From Gammaproteobacteria bacterium (lineage in GTDB: Bacteria; Pseudomonadota; Gammaproteobacteria; Eutrophobiales; Eutrophobiaceae): DNA of 7,838 nt. The position numbers were made by a program, and so were the translations under genes. Under the pieces are notes generated by a model, which worked only from the letters and a program-made list of their open reading frames with translations, was not told the origin of the DNA and did not search any database. Below are positions 1 through 5,982 of the stretch, piece after piece (position 1 is the first letter of the stretch; the number at the start of each line of letters is the position of its first letter). The stretch covers positions 1-7,838 of the forward strand of contig JACQHV010000024.1 in the NCBI GenBank assembly GCA_016198885.1, written 5' to 3'.

Positions 1-418
1 AGCCCAACCATAGCAACCGGATCTCGTGGATATAGACTCCGAGTGCGGAAATCAGGAATCCACCTCCCCAGCAGCAGGCCGCCACGAGTCCGGCTTTGCG
101 CGGTCCCTCACGTTCCAGCCAGTGGCCAAACACTGCTGCTGAACTGCCGAGGTACACAAAAAACAATGTGTACATCCAGTTCAACGTGCTGATCTTCCAA
201 TCGCAATTGGCGGCAATGATTTGTGCAAACCAGTTGAGATCCTGAGGACACGACACAGGTTCGGTAATACCGATGGCGTGGTTCAACGGCAGCCAGAAAA
301 CACTGAAGCCGTAAGCCATGCCTATACTGAGGTGGATAGCCAGTGCCGCCGGTGGTACCAGCCAGCGGCTAAATCCCGGCTTTGCGATAATTCTTTCCTT
401 CTCTAACAGCTCTAACAT
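1..418 (-). CDS. OFA-family (oxalate/formate antiporter type) MFS transporter, N-terminal part
   Basis: This is the first 139 residues of an inner-membrane major facilitator transporter; the rest lies beyond the left edge. The protein starts MLELLEKERIIAKPGFSRWL and continues with helix 1 'VPPAALAIHLSIGMAYGFSVFWLPL', stated here only as residues 20-44. A short periplasmic stretch with two cysteines follows (SCPQ, then ANCDWKISTLNW at about 76-87). Helix 2 is near 88-103, the cytoplasmic loop LEREGPRKAG near 106-115 resembles the MFS loop 2-3 motif, and helix 3 follows. The RWLVPPAALA and CDWKISTL signatures are those I know from proteobacterial OFA transporters. The ATG at 418 is directly preceded by an in-frame TAA, and GGATGG lies 5 bases upstream, so the start is firm. 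OFA members carry oxalate, formate or other small carboxylates. The actual substrate cannot be read from this fragment, although the nearby fdhD makes formate attractive (inference). Confidence 0.9.
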   Translation of the reverse strand, partial: MLELLEKERIIAKPGFSRWLVPPAALAIHLSIGMAYGFSVFWLPLNHAIGITEPVSCPQDLNWFAQIIAANCDWKISTLNWMYTLFFVYLGSSAAVFGHWLEREGPRKAGLVAACCWGGGFLISALGVYIHEIRLLWLG

Positions 419-542
419 TTATGCCATCCAAATAGGTGTAAAAATGGTTCGTTCCAGTCCCACCGAATCTTCTTCCCGGTTATTCTTTAATCCACACCTC
501 TTCTCAGATTATGCCATACCATATCCATCACCTCACGATGAC

Positions 543-570
543 TTTAACACTAAGGCACACCCATGATAAT
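543..570 (+). promoter_or_regulatory. weak candidate promoter for the membrane-protein gene
   Basis: GATAAT at 565-570 matches the sigma-70 -10 box at 5 of 6 positions. TTTAAC at 543-548 is a poor -35 (3 of 6) with a 16-bp spacer. It lies about 60 bases before the ATG at 633. TAATAT at 612-617 also looks like a -10 but is too close to the start codon to leave room for a leader. The 214-bp gap between the divergent genes (419-632) shows nothing else recognisable. Confidence 0.2.
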
Positions 571-632
571 GTGTATCCGGAATTCTGAGGGCATCCCTGT
601 AAATTGGCGTTTAATATAAAAGAGAAATCACT

Positions 633-1019
633 ATGACACCCCTGGATATATTAATTGCTATTGTTATCGGCACAGTTGTCGCCTTTTTCCACAGTCTGGC
701 CCTCCGGGTCGCCACGCGGTTAATGGTAAACGTACCCGTCCTTTTCCGCAGGGCATTGTCTATCGTCCTGCTTGAATATATGGCAGTTCTTCTTATAGGA
801 ATGATACTGTTCCTTGTCCTTAAGAGCCAGACGTTTACCCTGGTCATCGGCAGCCTGACTTATCTTTTTACGGGTGCGGTATTGATCGATTTATGGATTA
901 ATACAAAAGAAGGTCATCGGTTGGGTATCGGTAACGGTGTCCTGATTCAGGCCATTCAAATTCCGATCTTGGTGCCGCTCATCATCATCGCCTGGTTGCT
1001 ATACGACATACTCATATAA
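633..1019 (+). CDS. hypothetical four-helix integral membrane protein
   Basis: This 128-residue protein is not recognised as any named family. It is very hydrophobic, with four likely membrane helices at about residues 4-25, 41-64, 68-89 and 103-127. Short basic loops (RVATRL at 26-30, FRR at 38-40) and a polar loop NTKEGHRLGIG at 90-100 separate them. It has no signal peptide distinct from helix 1, no cysteines and no obvious metal or cofactor motif. The start is supported by a weak purine-rich AAAGAGAA about 6 bases before the ATG. It is divergent from the OFA transporter and in the same direction as moaA, with a 196-bp gap downstream. A role as a small inner-membrane accessory protein is possible, but the sequence does not say for what. 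The long hydrophobic reading frame with a start and a purine-rich leader makes it a real gene with good confidence. Confidence 0.75.
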   Translation: MTPLDILIAIVIGTVVAFFHSLALRVATRLMVNVPVLFRRALSIVLLEYMAVLLIGMILFLVLKSQTFTLVIGSLTYLFTGAVLIDLWINTKEGHRLGIGNGVLIQAIQIPILVPLIIIAWLLYDILI

Positions 1020-1020
1020 C

Positions 1021-1130
1021 ACTGTGCCGTTGCTCCTTCTAACTATACTCATCGCGGCATGGAACCGTAAGGTTTATCATCTGCGATCTCCCGGACGATG
1101 GAGGCATGACAGAACTATTGACAAGTCATG
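1021..1130 (+). ncRNA. possible structured leader RNA upstream of moaA
   Basis: A good hairpin spans 1051-1087. The outer helix is ATCGC/GCGAT (1051-1055 with 1083-1087), the middle helix ATGG/TCAT-type (1059-1062 with 1077-1080), and the apical stem AACC/GGTT (1063-1066 with 1071-1074), closed by a GNRA-type GTAA loop. Directly next to it CTCC (1088-1091) can pair with GGAG (1100-1103). CTG-TGCC (1022-1028) can pair with GGCA-TGA-CAG (1103-1112) to enclose both, apart from a one-base clash at 1103. A competing dyad CATGAC (1105-1110) / GTCATG (1125-1130) would break that outer helix. There is no T-run, so this is not an ordinary terminator. A molybdenum-cofactor (Moco) riboswitch is known upstream of moaA in other gammaproteobacteria and includes a GNRA tetraloop. 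The match here is an inference from position and fold only; I cannot confirm the conserved core. Confidence 0.3.
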
Positions 1131-1159
1131 TAGTTATGAATCCCAGCGGGTGTGTTTTG

Positions 1160-1173
1160 TGTTACAATATAAT
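1160..1173 (+). promoter_or_regulatory. candidate moaA promoter (-10 region)
   Basis: Two overlapping -10 elements are visible: an extended -10, TGT followed by TACAAT (1160-1168), and a perfect TATAAT at 1168-1173. Neither has a good -35 at normal spacing. The perfect TTGACA at 1118-1123 is too far upstream for either. A transcript starting here would have a leader of roughly 35-40 bases before the ATG at 1216 and would not contain the hairpin region at 1021-1130. Confidence 0.4.
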
Positions 1174-1215
1174 TGAATTTTCCAGACAATCTATCACACA
1201 TGAAGCTAACGGCTG

Positions 1216-2268
1216 ATGAATCCTGTTCCCGAAACTAGACCTGGCTTGCTGGCCGTACCCGACAAAATGCCATATACACAGAGTATGCTTATCGATCGTT
1301 TTGGCCGGCACGTTACCTATGTACGGATCTCTGTCACCGATCGTTGCGATTTCCGTTGTGTGTATTGCATGGCTGAAGACATGGTGTTTGTCCCGCGCGC
1401 CCAACTTCTGACCCTGGAAGAACTTGCCATCATCGCCCAGGCGTTCACTGAATTGGGTGTAACCAAGATCAGGATTACCGGTGGCGAACCTTTAGTCCGG
1501 CGCAACGTCATCAAACTCTTCCGTGACATCGGTCAATTGTCCGGACTAATAGAACTGGTAACTACCACAAACGGTTCGCAACTCCCCCGCATGGCCCGGG
1601 ATCTGAAAGACGCCGGTGTAAGGCGCATCAATATCAGTCTTGATTCACTTGACCCGGATAAATTCCGCCGCATCACCCGTGTGGGCGATCTGAACAAGGT
1701 GCTCGCTGGCATAGATGCTGCCATTGATGCCGGTTTCGAACTTATCAAGATCAATGCAGTTGTTCTGAAAAACCGCAATCATGATGAAGTCGCCGATCTC
1801 GTGCGATTTGCCTCCGGAAAAGGCATGGATATCAGTTTTATTGAAGAAATGCCTCTGGGTGTCATCGGCGATCATGATCGTGCTGAAGCTTATTATTCCA
1901 GTGATCAAATCCGGACTGAGCTGGAAAAAACTTTTACACTCATACCCACGACTGAATCCACCGGTGGTCCCGCAAGATATTATCGAATCCAGGAAACAGG
2001 CACGCGTGTGGGATTTATCTCACCGCACAGCCATAATTTCTGTGAAAGTTGCAACCGTGTGCGTCTGACCTGCGAGGGACGCCTGCTGCTGTGTCTGGGA
2101 CAGGAACACTCCGTAGATCTCAGGCACGTCGTCCGCGCTCATCCAGGCAATATGGAAAAGCTCAAACAGGCAATCAGAAATTCCATGATGATCAAACCCA
2201 AGGGTCATGATTTCAATCTGCAAGCCAAACCCGTCATTCTGCGCTACATGAATGTCACTGGGGGCTAA
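1216..2268 (+). CDS. moaA: GTP 3',8-cyclase MoaA (molybdenum cofactor biosynthesis)
   Basis: MoaA is a cytosolic radical-SAM enzyme that converts GTP to 3',8-cyclo-dihydro-GTP, which MoaC turns into cyclic pyranopterin monophosphate, the first Moco intermediate. Both iron-sulfur sites are visible. The radical-SAM CxxxCxxC is CDFRCVYC (C44, C48, C51). The C-terminal CxxCx13C begins at FCESCNR near residue 274. GGEPLVRR is the SAM-contacting motif, and the protein ends in the conserved Gly-Gly tail (NVTGG) needed for activity in the family. At 350 residues it is slightly longer than usual. The first 17 residues are extra, and Met18 (1267) or Met24 (1285) would fit family N-termini equally well. 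No clear ribosome-binding site favours any of them. It runs into fdhD with a 2-bp gap, so the two are surely co-transcribed. moaC, moaD and moaE are not in the window. Confidence 0.97.
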   Translation: MNPVPETRPGLLAVPDKMPYTQSMLIDRFGRHVTYVRISVTDRCDFRCVYCMAEDMVFVPRAQLLTLEELAIIAQAFTELGVTKIRITGGEPLVRRNVIKLFRDIGQLSGLIELVTTTNGSQLPRMARDLKDAGVRRINISLDSLDPDKFRRITRVGDLNKVLAGIDAAIDAGFELIKINAVVLKNRNHDEVADLVRFASGKGMDISFIEEMPLGVIGDHDRAEAYYSSDQIRTELEKTFTLIPTTESTGGPARYYRIQETGTRVGFISPHSHNFCESCNRVRLTCEGRLLLCLGQEHSVDLRHVVRAHPGNMEKLKQAIRNSMMIKPKGHDFNLQAKPVILRYMNVTGG

Positions 2269-2270
2269 TC

Positions 2271-3125
2271 ATGTCCTCCCATTATCGTCCGGAAATGACC
2301 CATGCCGGGGTCAATCCAACCCAGGCGGTACACGCAGTTGATGAATATCAAAACACCCGGGAAATGCACATCGCTGATGAGCGGCCACTGACAATCTATG
2401 TCGATCGATATGAAATCGTCACATTAATGACGCTTGGCACCCAGCCGGAACTCCTGACGCTGGGGTATCTGAAAAACCAGGGATTAATGACTGATATCAG
2501 GGACATCAAATCAATTCAAGTGGACTGGGATGTCAGCGCGTCCGTTGTAACAACAGTCACCGGCGAGAGTCAATGGGAAGACAAGTTGGGCAGTCGCACT
2601 GTTACAACCGGCTGCGGCCAGGGCACGATCTTCGGCGATATCATGGAACAACTTGCGGACATCAGACTCACTCCACTCAAGTTGAAACAGTCTGATATTT
2701 ACACACTTCTAAAAAATCTGAATGCTTATAACGATGTGTATAAAACCGCAGGCGCCGTTCATGGTTGCGCTTTGTGTCATGGCACCGGGATAATCACTTT
2801 CATGGAAGATGTCGGGCGTCATAATGCTGTGGATGCCATTGCAGGGTTGATGTGGCTTGAAGGTATTAATGGCAATGACAAATTATTCTATACCACCGGC
2901 CGCCTGACATCGGAAATGGTCATCAAAGTGGCGCAGATGGGTATTCCCGCTTTGCTATCGCGTTCCGGCATCACGCAGATGGGACTCAAGCTTGCGCAGG
3001 ATGTGGGCGTAACAATGTTCTCACGCGCCCAGGGTAAACATTTTCTGATTTATAATGGATCGGAGAATATTGAATTTGACACCGAGCTGCCGCCAAAATT
3101 CTCGGTTGCCAATGTAATATCCTGA
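2271..3125 (+). CDS. fdhD: formate dehydrogenase accessory sulfurtransferase FdhD, single-cysteine loop variant
   Basis: FdhD passes sulfur from a cysteine desulfurase to the bis-MGD cofactor before it enters formate dehydrogenase, an essential maturation step. Family marks are TTGCGQGTIFGD (112-123), KTAGAVHGCALC (158-169), MEDVGRHNAVD (178-188), YTTGRLTSEMVIK (207-219) and the LLSRSG stretch (228-233). The length of 284 residues is normal. In E. coli FdhD the mobile loop has two cysteines (C121 and C124, CxxC). Here the loop keeps only C115, in GCGQG. The only other cysteines are C166 and C169 (CALC). Known family diversity includes CGQG-type loops, so the gene is probably functional. The first 30 residues are polar and poorly conserved. 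A G-run (GGGGG) ends about 6 bases before the ATG. The gene follows moaA by 2 bp and ends 11 bp from the converging DUF6494 gene. Confidence 0.96.
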   Translation: MSSHYRPEMTHAGVNPTQAVHAVDEYQNTREMHIADERPLTIYVDRYEIVTLMTLGTQPELLTLGYLKNQGLMTDIRDIKSIQVDWDVSASVVTTVTGESQWEDKLGSRTVTTGCGQGTIFGDIMEQLADIRLTPLKLKQSDIYTLLKNLNAYNDVYKTAGAVHGCALCHGTGIITFMEDVGRHNAVDAIAGLMWLEGINGNDKLFYTTGRLTSEMVIKVAQMGIPALLSRSGITQMGLKLAQDVGVTMFSRAQGKHFLIYNGSENIEFDTELPPKFSVANVIS

Positions 3126-3136
3126 CAAAGGGTAGA

Positions 3137-3343
3137 TTACTCCAACGCAATTTTTCCTTTGATGGTGGTGTTAAGGCCGATTGCCCCGATTTCCAGATTC
3201 ATTTTCGCCTGCAACTTTTCACTACCCTTCAAGGCGCCGGAGTCTATGGCTTTATTAACCGCCTTTTCAATCTCACGTTGCGATGTTATACCCACTTTTT
3301 TCAGAAACTTTCGCAATTCCATGTTAAATGTATCATCATTCAT
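3137..3343 (-). CDS. DUF6494 family small protein
   Basis: This 68-residue protein of unknown function starts MNDDTFNMELRKFLKKVGIT and continues SQREIEKAV, matching my memory of the DUF6494 family (proteins opening MNxETFNM.xRKFLKxVGxTSQREIE). Residues 3-37 look helical, with the SQREIE turn resembling a helix-turn-helix. The C-terminal half (47-67) is probably a small beta hairpin ending KGKIALE. There are no cysteines and no signal peptide, so it is probably cytosolic. The start is firm: AGGAG at 3351-3355 lies 7 bases before the ATG. It is convergent to fdhD (11 bp between the stops) and divergent from mobA (102 bp), with which it seems to share a promoter region. A link to molybdoenzyme maturation is suggested only by this position; no function is known to me. 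Confidence 0.88.
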   Translation of the reverse strand: MNDDTFNMELRKFLKKVGITSQREIEKAVNKAIDSGALKGSEKLQAKMNLEIGAIGLNTTIKGKIALE

Positions 3344-3350
3344 TTAAATT

Positions 3351-3355
3351 CTCCT
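3351..3355 (-). promoter_or_regulatory. strong ribosome-binding site of the DUF6494 gene
   Basis: On the minus strand AGGAG stands 7 bases before the ATG at 3343. It is the clearest Shine-Dalgarno sequence in the window and fixes the start of this small gene. It suggests efficient translation compared with mobA, whose ATG has no visible site. Confidence 0.8.
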
Positions 3356-3375
3356 GAAATTCATTATTACAGCCA

Positions 3376-3406
3376 TTGCAAACGGATGATACAAGGCTGT
3401 TATAAC
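3376..3406 (+). promoter_or_regulatory. candidate mobA-mobB-moeA promoter, extended -10
   Basis: TGT directly precedes TATAAC (3401-3406), an extended -10 with 5 of 6 matches to consensus. TTGCAA at 3376-3381 is a possible -35, but the 19-bp spacer is long, so the extended -10 would have to compensate. A start near 3413 would give a leader of about 33 bases before the mobA ATG. The -10 lies inside the palindrome GTTATAAC (3399-3406), which also reads as a -10 toward the DUF6494 gene. Confidence 0.5.
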
Positions 3407-3427
3407 TTGATTAGATTGGTCTCATAA
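3399..3427 (-). promoter_or_regulatory. candidate DUF6494 promoter sharing the same -10 palindrome
   Basis: Read on the minus strand, the palindrome at 3399-3406 again gives TATAAC (3404 to 3399). TTATGA (3427 to 3422) lies 17 bp upstream as a weak -35 (3 of 6). A start near 3392 would give a leader of about 49 bases before the ATG at 3343. Support is weaker than for the mobA direction. Confidence 0.3.
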
Positions 3428-3445
3428 TTCAATATTGAAATTACT

Positions 3446-4060
3446 ATGGAAAATATAGCTGTTACGAAACATATTTTCACCGGCGTTATTCTCGCCGGCG
3501 GGCAGGCCCGGCGCATGGGAGGACAGGATAAAGGATTAATCGAACTGGCCGGCAGCCCAATGGTGCAATACGTCCTGGATGCCATCTCTCCCCAGGTTGG
3601 TCACGTCATTATCAATGCCAATCGTAATCAGGAAATCTATGCCCATTATGGCTGCCCCATTATTGCAGATGAGTTCGAAGGTTTCTGTGGCCCGTTGGCA
3701 GGAATGGCAAGCAGTCTGCGTTCCGTTACCTCTCCTTATATGGTTACCGCACCCTGTGATTCTCCATTTATACCGAAGGATCTGGTGCAACGACTTTATC
3801 TGCAATTATTGCATGAAGAAGCAGAAATCAGTGTTGCCCATAATGGCGAGCGTTTGCAGCCGGTCTTTACCCTCATGAAGACCACACTCCTCGATTCCAT
3901 TCTGGAATTTCTCGGAAAAGATGAACGCAAGATTGATAAATGGTTTGAATTGCACAAACTTGCGATCACTGATTTTTCCGATTGCCCGGATACTTTTATC
4001 AATATTAATACGCAGGATGATCTGTCTGTTGTAGAATCAAGATTGAAAGCCAGTATCTGA
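3446..4060 (+). CDS. mobA: molybdenum cofactor guanylyltransferase MobA
   Basis: MobA transfers GMP from GTP to molybdopterin, making the MGD forms used by DMSO-reductase-family enzymes such as formate dehydrogenase; it acts in the cytosol. The nucleotide-binding signature VILAGGQARRMGGQDKG is at 14-30. Other marks are ADEFEGFCGPLAG (74-86), the metal-site APCDSPFIP (102-110, Asp105), ERLQPVF (135-141) and FININTQDDL (184-193). The length of 204 residues is typical, and the protein is not fused to MobB. The ATG has no good Shine-Dalgarno site; it is used because it is the first in frame and gives the usual short N-terminal lead before LAGG. The TGA overlaps the mobB start by one base (TGATG), so the two are translationally coupled. 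Confidence 0.97.
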   Translation: MENIAVTKHIFTGVILAGGQARRMGGQDKGLIELAGSPMVQYVLDAISPQVGHVIINANRNQEIYAHYGCPIIADEFEGFCGPLAGMASSLRSVTSPYMVTAPCDSPFIPKDLVQRLYLQLLHEEAEISVAHNGERLQPVFTLMKTTLLDSILEFLGKDERKIDKWFELHKLAITDFSDCPDTFININTQDDLSVVESRLKASI

Positions 4061-4617
4061 TGACATATACGACGCAAATACCTGTAGTCGGGTTTGCTGC
4101 CTGGAGCGGCACAGGCAAGACAACCCTGCTCGTCAAATTATTGCAGTTTTTTTCCGGGCGCAATATCCATGCCGGTGTGATCAAACATGCGCATCACACT
4201 TTTGAAATCGATCAGGAAGGAAAAGACAGCTACAGACTCCGCAAGGCAGGCGCCAGACAGGTATTGATTGGTTCCGAAAAACGCTGGGCCCTGATGGTGG
4301 AACTGGATGACGGGGAAAAGTATTTCCTTAATGATCTGATAGATCATCTGGATCATAAAAACCTGGATATTATCCTGGTTGAAGGATTCAAACCCGAGGC
4401 CATCCCAAAAATTGAACTGATCAGACCCGCATTAAACAAGCCGCCGTTCTATCCGCATGATAACAGTGTTATAGCCGTGGCAACCGATGGTGAATTACCC
4501 GTCAGCACAAAATTGCCCGTGTTTGATCTGAATAATCCGGAACAGATCGCGGTTTTTATTATTGATCGGTTCATTGACAGTGCACGTACGACTGCCAGTA
4601 AAAATACCGGGGCCTGA
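4060..4617 (+). CDS. mobB: molybdopterin-guanine dinucleotide biosynthesis accessory GTPase MobB
   Basis: MobB is a P-loop GTP-binding protein that interacts with MobA and MoeA and assists guanylation or cofactor hand-over; it is helpful but not strictly essential in E. coli. The Walker A loop is FAAWSGTGKTTLL (12-24), with Ala in place of the first Gly, a form I know from other MobB proteins. KHAHHTFEIDQEGKDSYR (42-59) is the family signature, followed by LRKAGA and ILVEGFK (105-111). The length of 185 residues is normal, with a short polar C-terminal tail (TTASKNTGA). It overlaps mobA by one base and is followed 3 bp later by moeA, placing it in the middle of a three-gene operon. Confidence 0.96.
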   Translation: MTYTTQIPVVGFAAWSGTGKTTLLVKLLQFFSGRNIHAGVIKHAHHTFEIDQEGKDSYRLRKAGARQVLIGSEKRWALMVELDDGEKYFLNDLIDHLDHKNLDIILVEGFKPEAIPKIELIRPALNKPPFYPHDNSVIAVATDGELPVSTKLPVFDLNNPEQIAVFIIDRFIDSARTTASKNTGA

Positions 4618-4620
4618 TGA

Positions 4621-5889
4621 ATGACGCCTGAAGCTGGTATCAAGCAAAGAAGTTGCATGGATGATTATGATCCGGAATCCCTCCCGGTGGATATCGCATT
4701 GAAAAAGATACTGGGGGACATCAGGCCGATTGAATCTTCTGAGACGGTAAATGTCCGCAATGCCCTGGGACGCGTGCTTGCCGGAAATATCATATCGAAC
4801 ATCAACGTGCCCTCGGGAACCAATTCTGCAATGGATGGTTATGCAGTATTCAGCTCTGATCTTCCCGCAGAAGGTTTCCGTGATTTACGGATTGCCGGCA
4901 CGGCTTTTGCGGGCAGGCCTTACAAAGAAAAACTGTCGCCTGGCGAATGTGTGCGTATCATGACGGGTGCCATCATGCCGGATGGTACGGATACTGTTGT
5001 GATACAGGAACATGCCGAACGATCCGGTAATGGAATAAAAATTGGAACTGATACAAAAGCCGGAGCCAATGTACGCCCTGCAGGCGAAGACATTGCCGCA
5101 GGTGATACCATTCTTGAAAAAGGGAAGCGGTTAGTCCCGGCGGATATCGGTTTGATTGCTTCATTGGGCATTGGGGAAGTCAATGTTACTCGCAAACTCC
5201 GCGTGGCCTTTTTTTCCACGGGTGATGAACTGCGTTCCATCGGTGATGTACTTGAAGACGGTCAAATCTTTGACAGCAACCGTTATACCCTCCATGGCAT
5301 GCTCTCCAGACTCGGTGTGGACATCATAGATATGGGTGTCATCCGGGATGTGCGTACTGATCTGCAATCAGGATTTGAAAAAGCGTCAATGTTGGCGGAT
5401 GTCTTGATCACCACGGGCGGTGTTTCTGTCGGTGAGGCCGATTATGTCAAGGAAATTCTGGAAAACGTTGGCACCGTCAATTTCTGGAAGGTGGCCATGA
5501 AACCCGGCCGGCCGCTTGCCTATGGCAAGATAAAGGACACTTGCTTCTTCGGGTTACCCGGCAATCCGGTATCCGTCATGGTGACATTTTATCAGTTTGT
5601 GCAACCCGCCCTGCGCTATCTTATGGGTGAAAATCTGACTGAACCCGTCATTATCAAGGTACTTTGCAAATCAGGGCTGAAGAAGCGCCAGGGCCGTGTT
5701 GAATACCAGCGCGGCATCCTGGAACGTGATCCATCAGGACAACTGATTGTGCACAAGACCGGTCTGCAAGGATCCGGTATCCTGCGATCCATGGCGCAGG
5801 CCAACTGCTTTATCATATTGCCCATGGAAAGTGGCAATGTAGAACCTGATACGCTGGTTGATGTACAGCCCTTTTTTGGTCTGGTGTAA
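4621..5889 (+). CDS. moeA: molybdopterin molybdotransferase MoeA
   Basis: MoeA inserts molybdate into adenylylated molybdopterin, releasing AMP and forming Mo-molybdopterin. All family blocks are present: PSGTNSAMDGYAV (64-76), RIMTGAIMPDGTD (112-124), NVRPAGEDI (150-158), FSTGDEL (198-204), DSNRYTL (218-224), TTGGVSVGEADYVK (264-277), KVAMKPGRPLAYGK (290-303) and GLPGNPVSVMV (311-321). The C-terminal domain IV follows at about 340-420. The 422-residue length is slightly above E. coli MoeA. Met13 (4657), just before DDYDPESLPVD, where many relatives begin, is an alternative start with AAGAAG upstream. The annotated ATG at 4621 is kept because it lies 3 bp from the mobB stop. No clear terminator follows; the palindromic repeat at 5943 is the first hairpin downstream. 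Confidence 0.97.
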   Translation: MTPEAGIKQRSCMDDYDPESLPVDIALKKILGDIRPIESSETVNVRNALGRVLAGNIISNINVPSGTNSAMDGYAVFSSDLPAEGFRDLRIAGTAFAGRPYKEKLSPGECVRIMTGAIMPDGTDTVVIQEHAERSGNGIKIGTDTKAGANVRPAGEDIAAGDTILEKGKRLVPADIGLIASLGIGEVNVTRKLRVAFFSTGDELRSIGDVLEDGQIFDSNRYTLHGMLSRLGVDIIDMGVIRDVRTDLQSGFEKASMLADVLITTGGVSVGEADYVKEILENVGTVNFWKVAMKPGRPLAYGKIKDTCFFGLPGNPVSVMVTFYQFVQPALRYLMGENLTEPVIIKVLCKSGLKKRQGRVEYQRGILERDPSGQLIVHKTGLQGSGILRSMAQANCFIILPMESGNVEPDTLVDVQPFFGLV

Positions 5890-5942
5890 CAAAACCAGGA
5901 AAATTCTGAAAAAACTCTAGCATCATTGCTCACAAGGAGACC

Positions 5943-5970
5943 CGTCATACTGGCGTACGCCAGTATCCAG
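5943..5970 (+). repeat. left palindromic inverted repeat of the GIY-YIG cassette
   Basis: CGTCAT opens the repeat and ATCCAG closes it. Bases 5947-5966 (ATACTGGCGTACGCCAGTAT) form a perfect 20-bp palindrome able to make a 10-bp cruciform arm or RNA hairpin. No T-run follows, so terminator function downstream of moeA is possible only in a factor-assisted sense. Confidence 0.9.
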
Positions 5971-5982
5971 TAGAAATAAGAA

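Noticed and set aside
611..847. 78-codon open frame on the minus strand
   Set aside because: It lies antisense to the well-supported membrane protein gene and its product has the arginine-rich, featureless composition of a shadow frame.
1088..1103. CTCC/GGAG hairpin near moaA as a copy of the right-end tandem repeat
   Set aside because: Both have CTCC...GGAG around a GGAC sequence, but the loop lengths differ (8 versus 6) and the flanks do not align, so shared origin is not supported.
1118..1123. Perfect TTGACA as a moaA -35 box
   Set aside because: No -10-like sequence lies 16-18 bp downstream (bases around 1141 read TCCCAG); TATGAA at 1135 is only 11 bp away.
1200..1238. 12-codon open frame overlapping the moaA start (possible leader peptide)
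   Set aside because: No ribosome-binding site precedes it and its peptide (MKLTADESCSRN) shows no attenuator-like codon run; it is likely chance.
4617..4631. ATG overlapping the mobB stop as a moeA start
   Set aside because: It is out of frame with moeA and ends after four codons; the in-frame ATG is at 4621.
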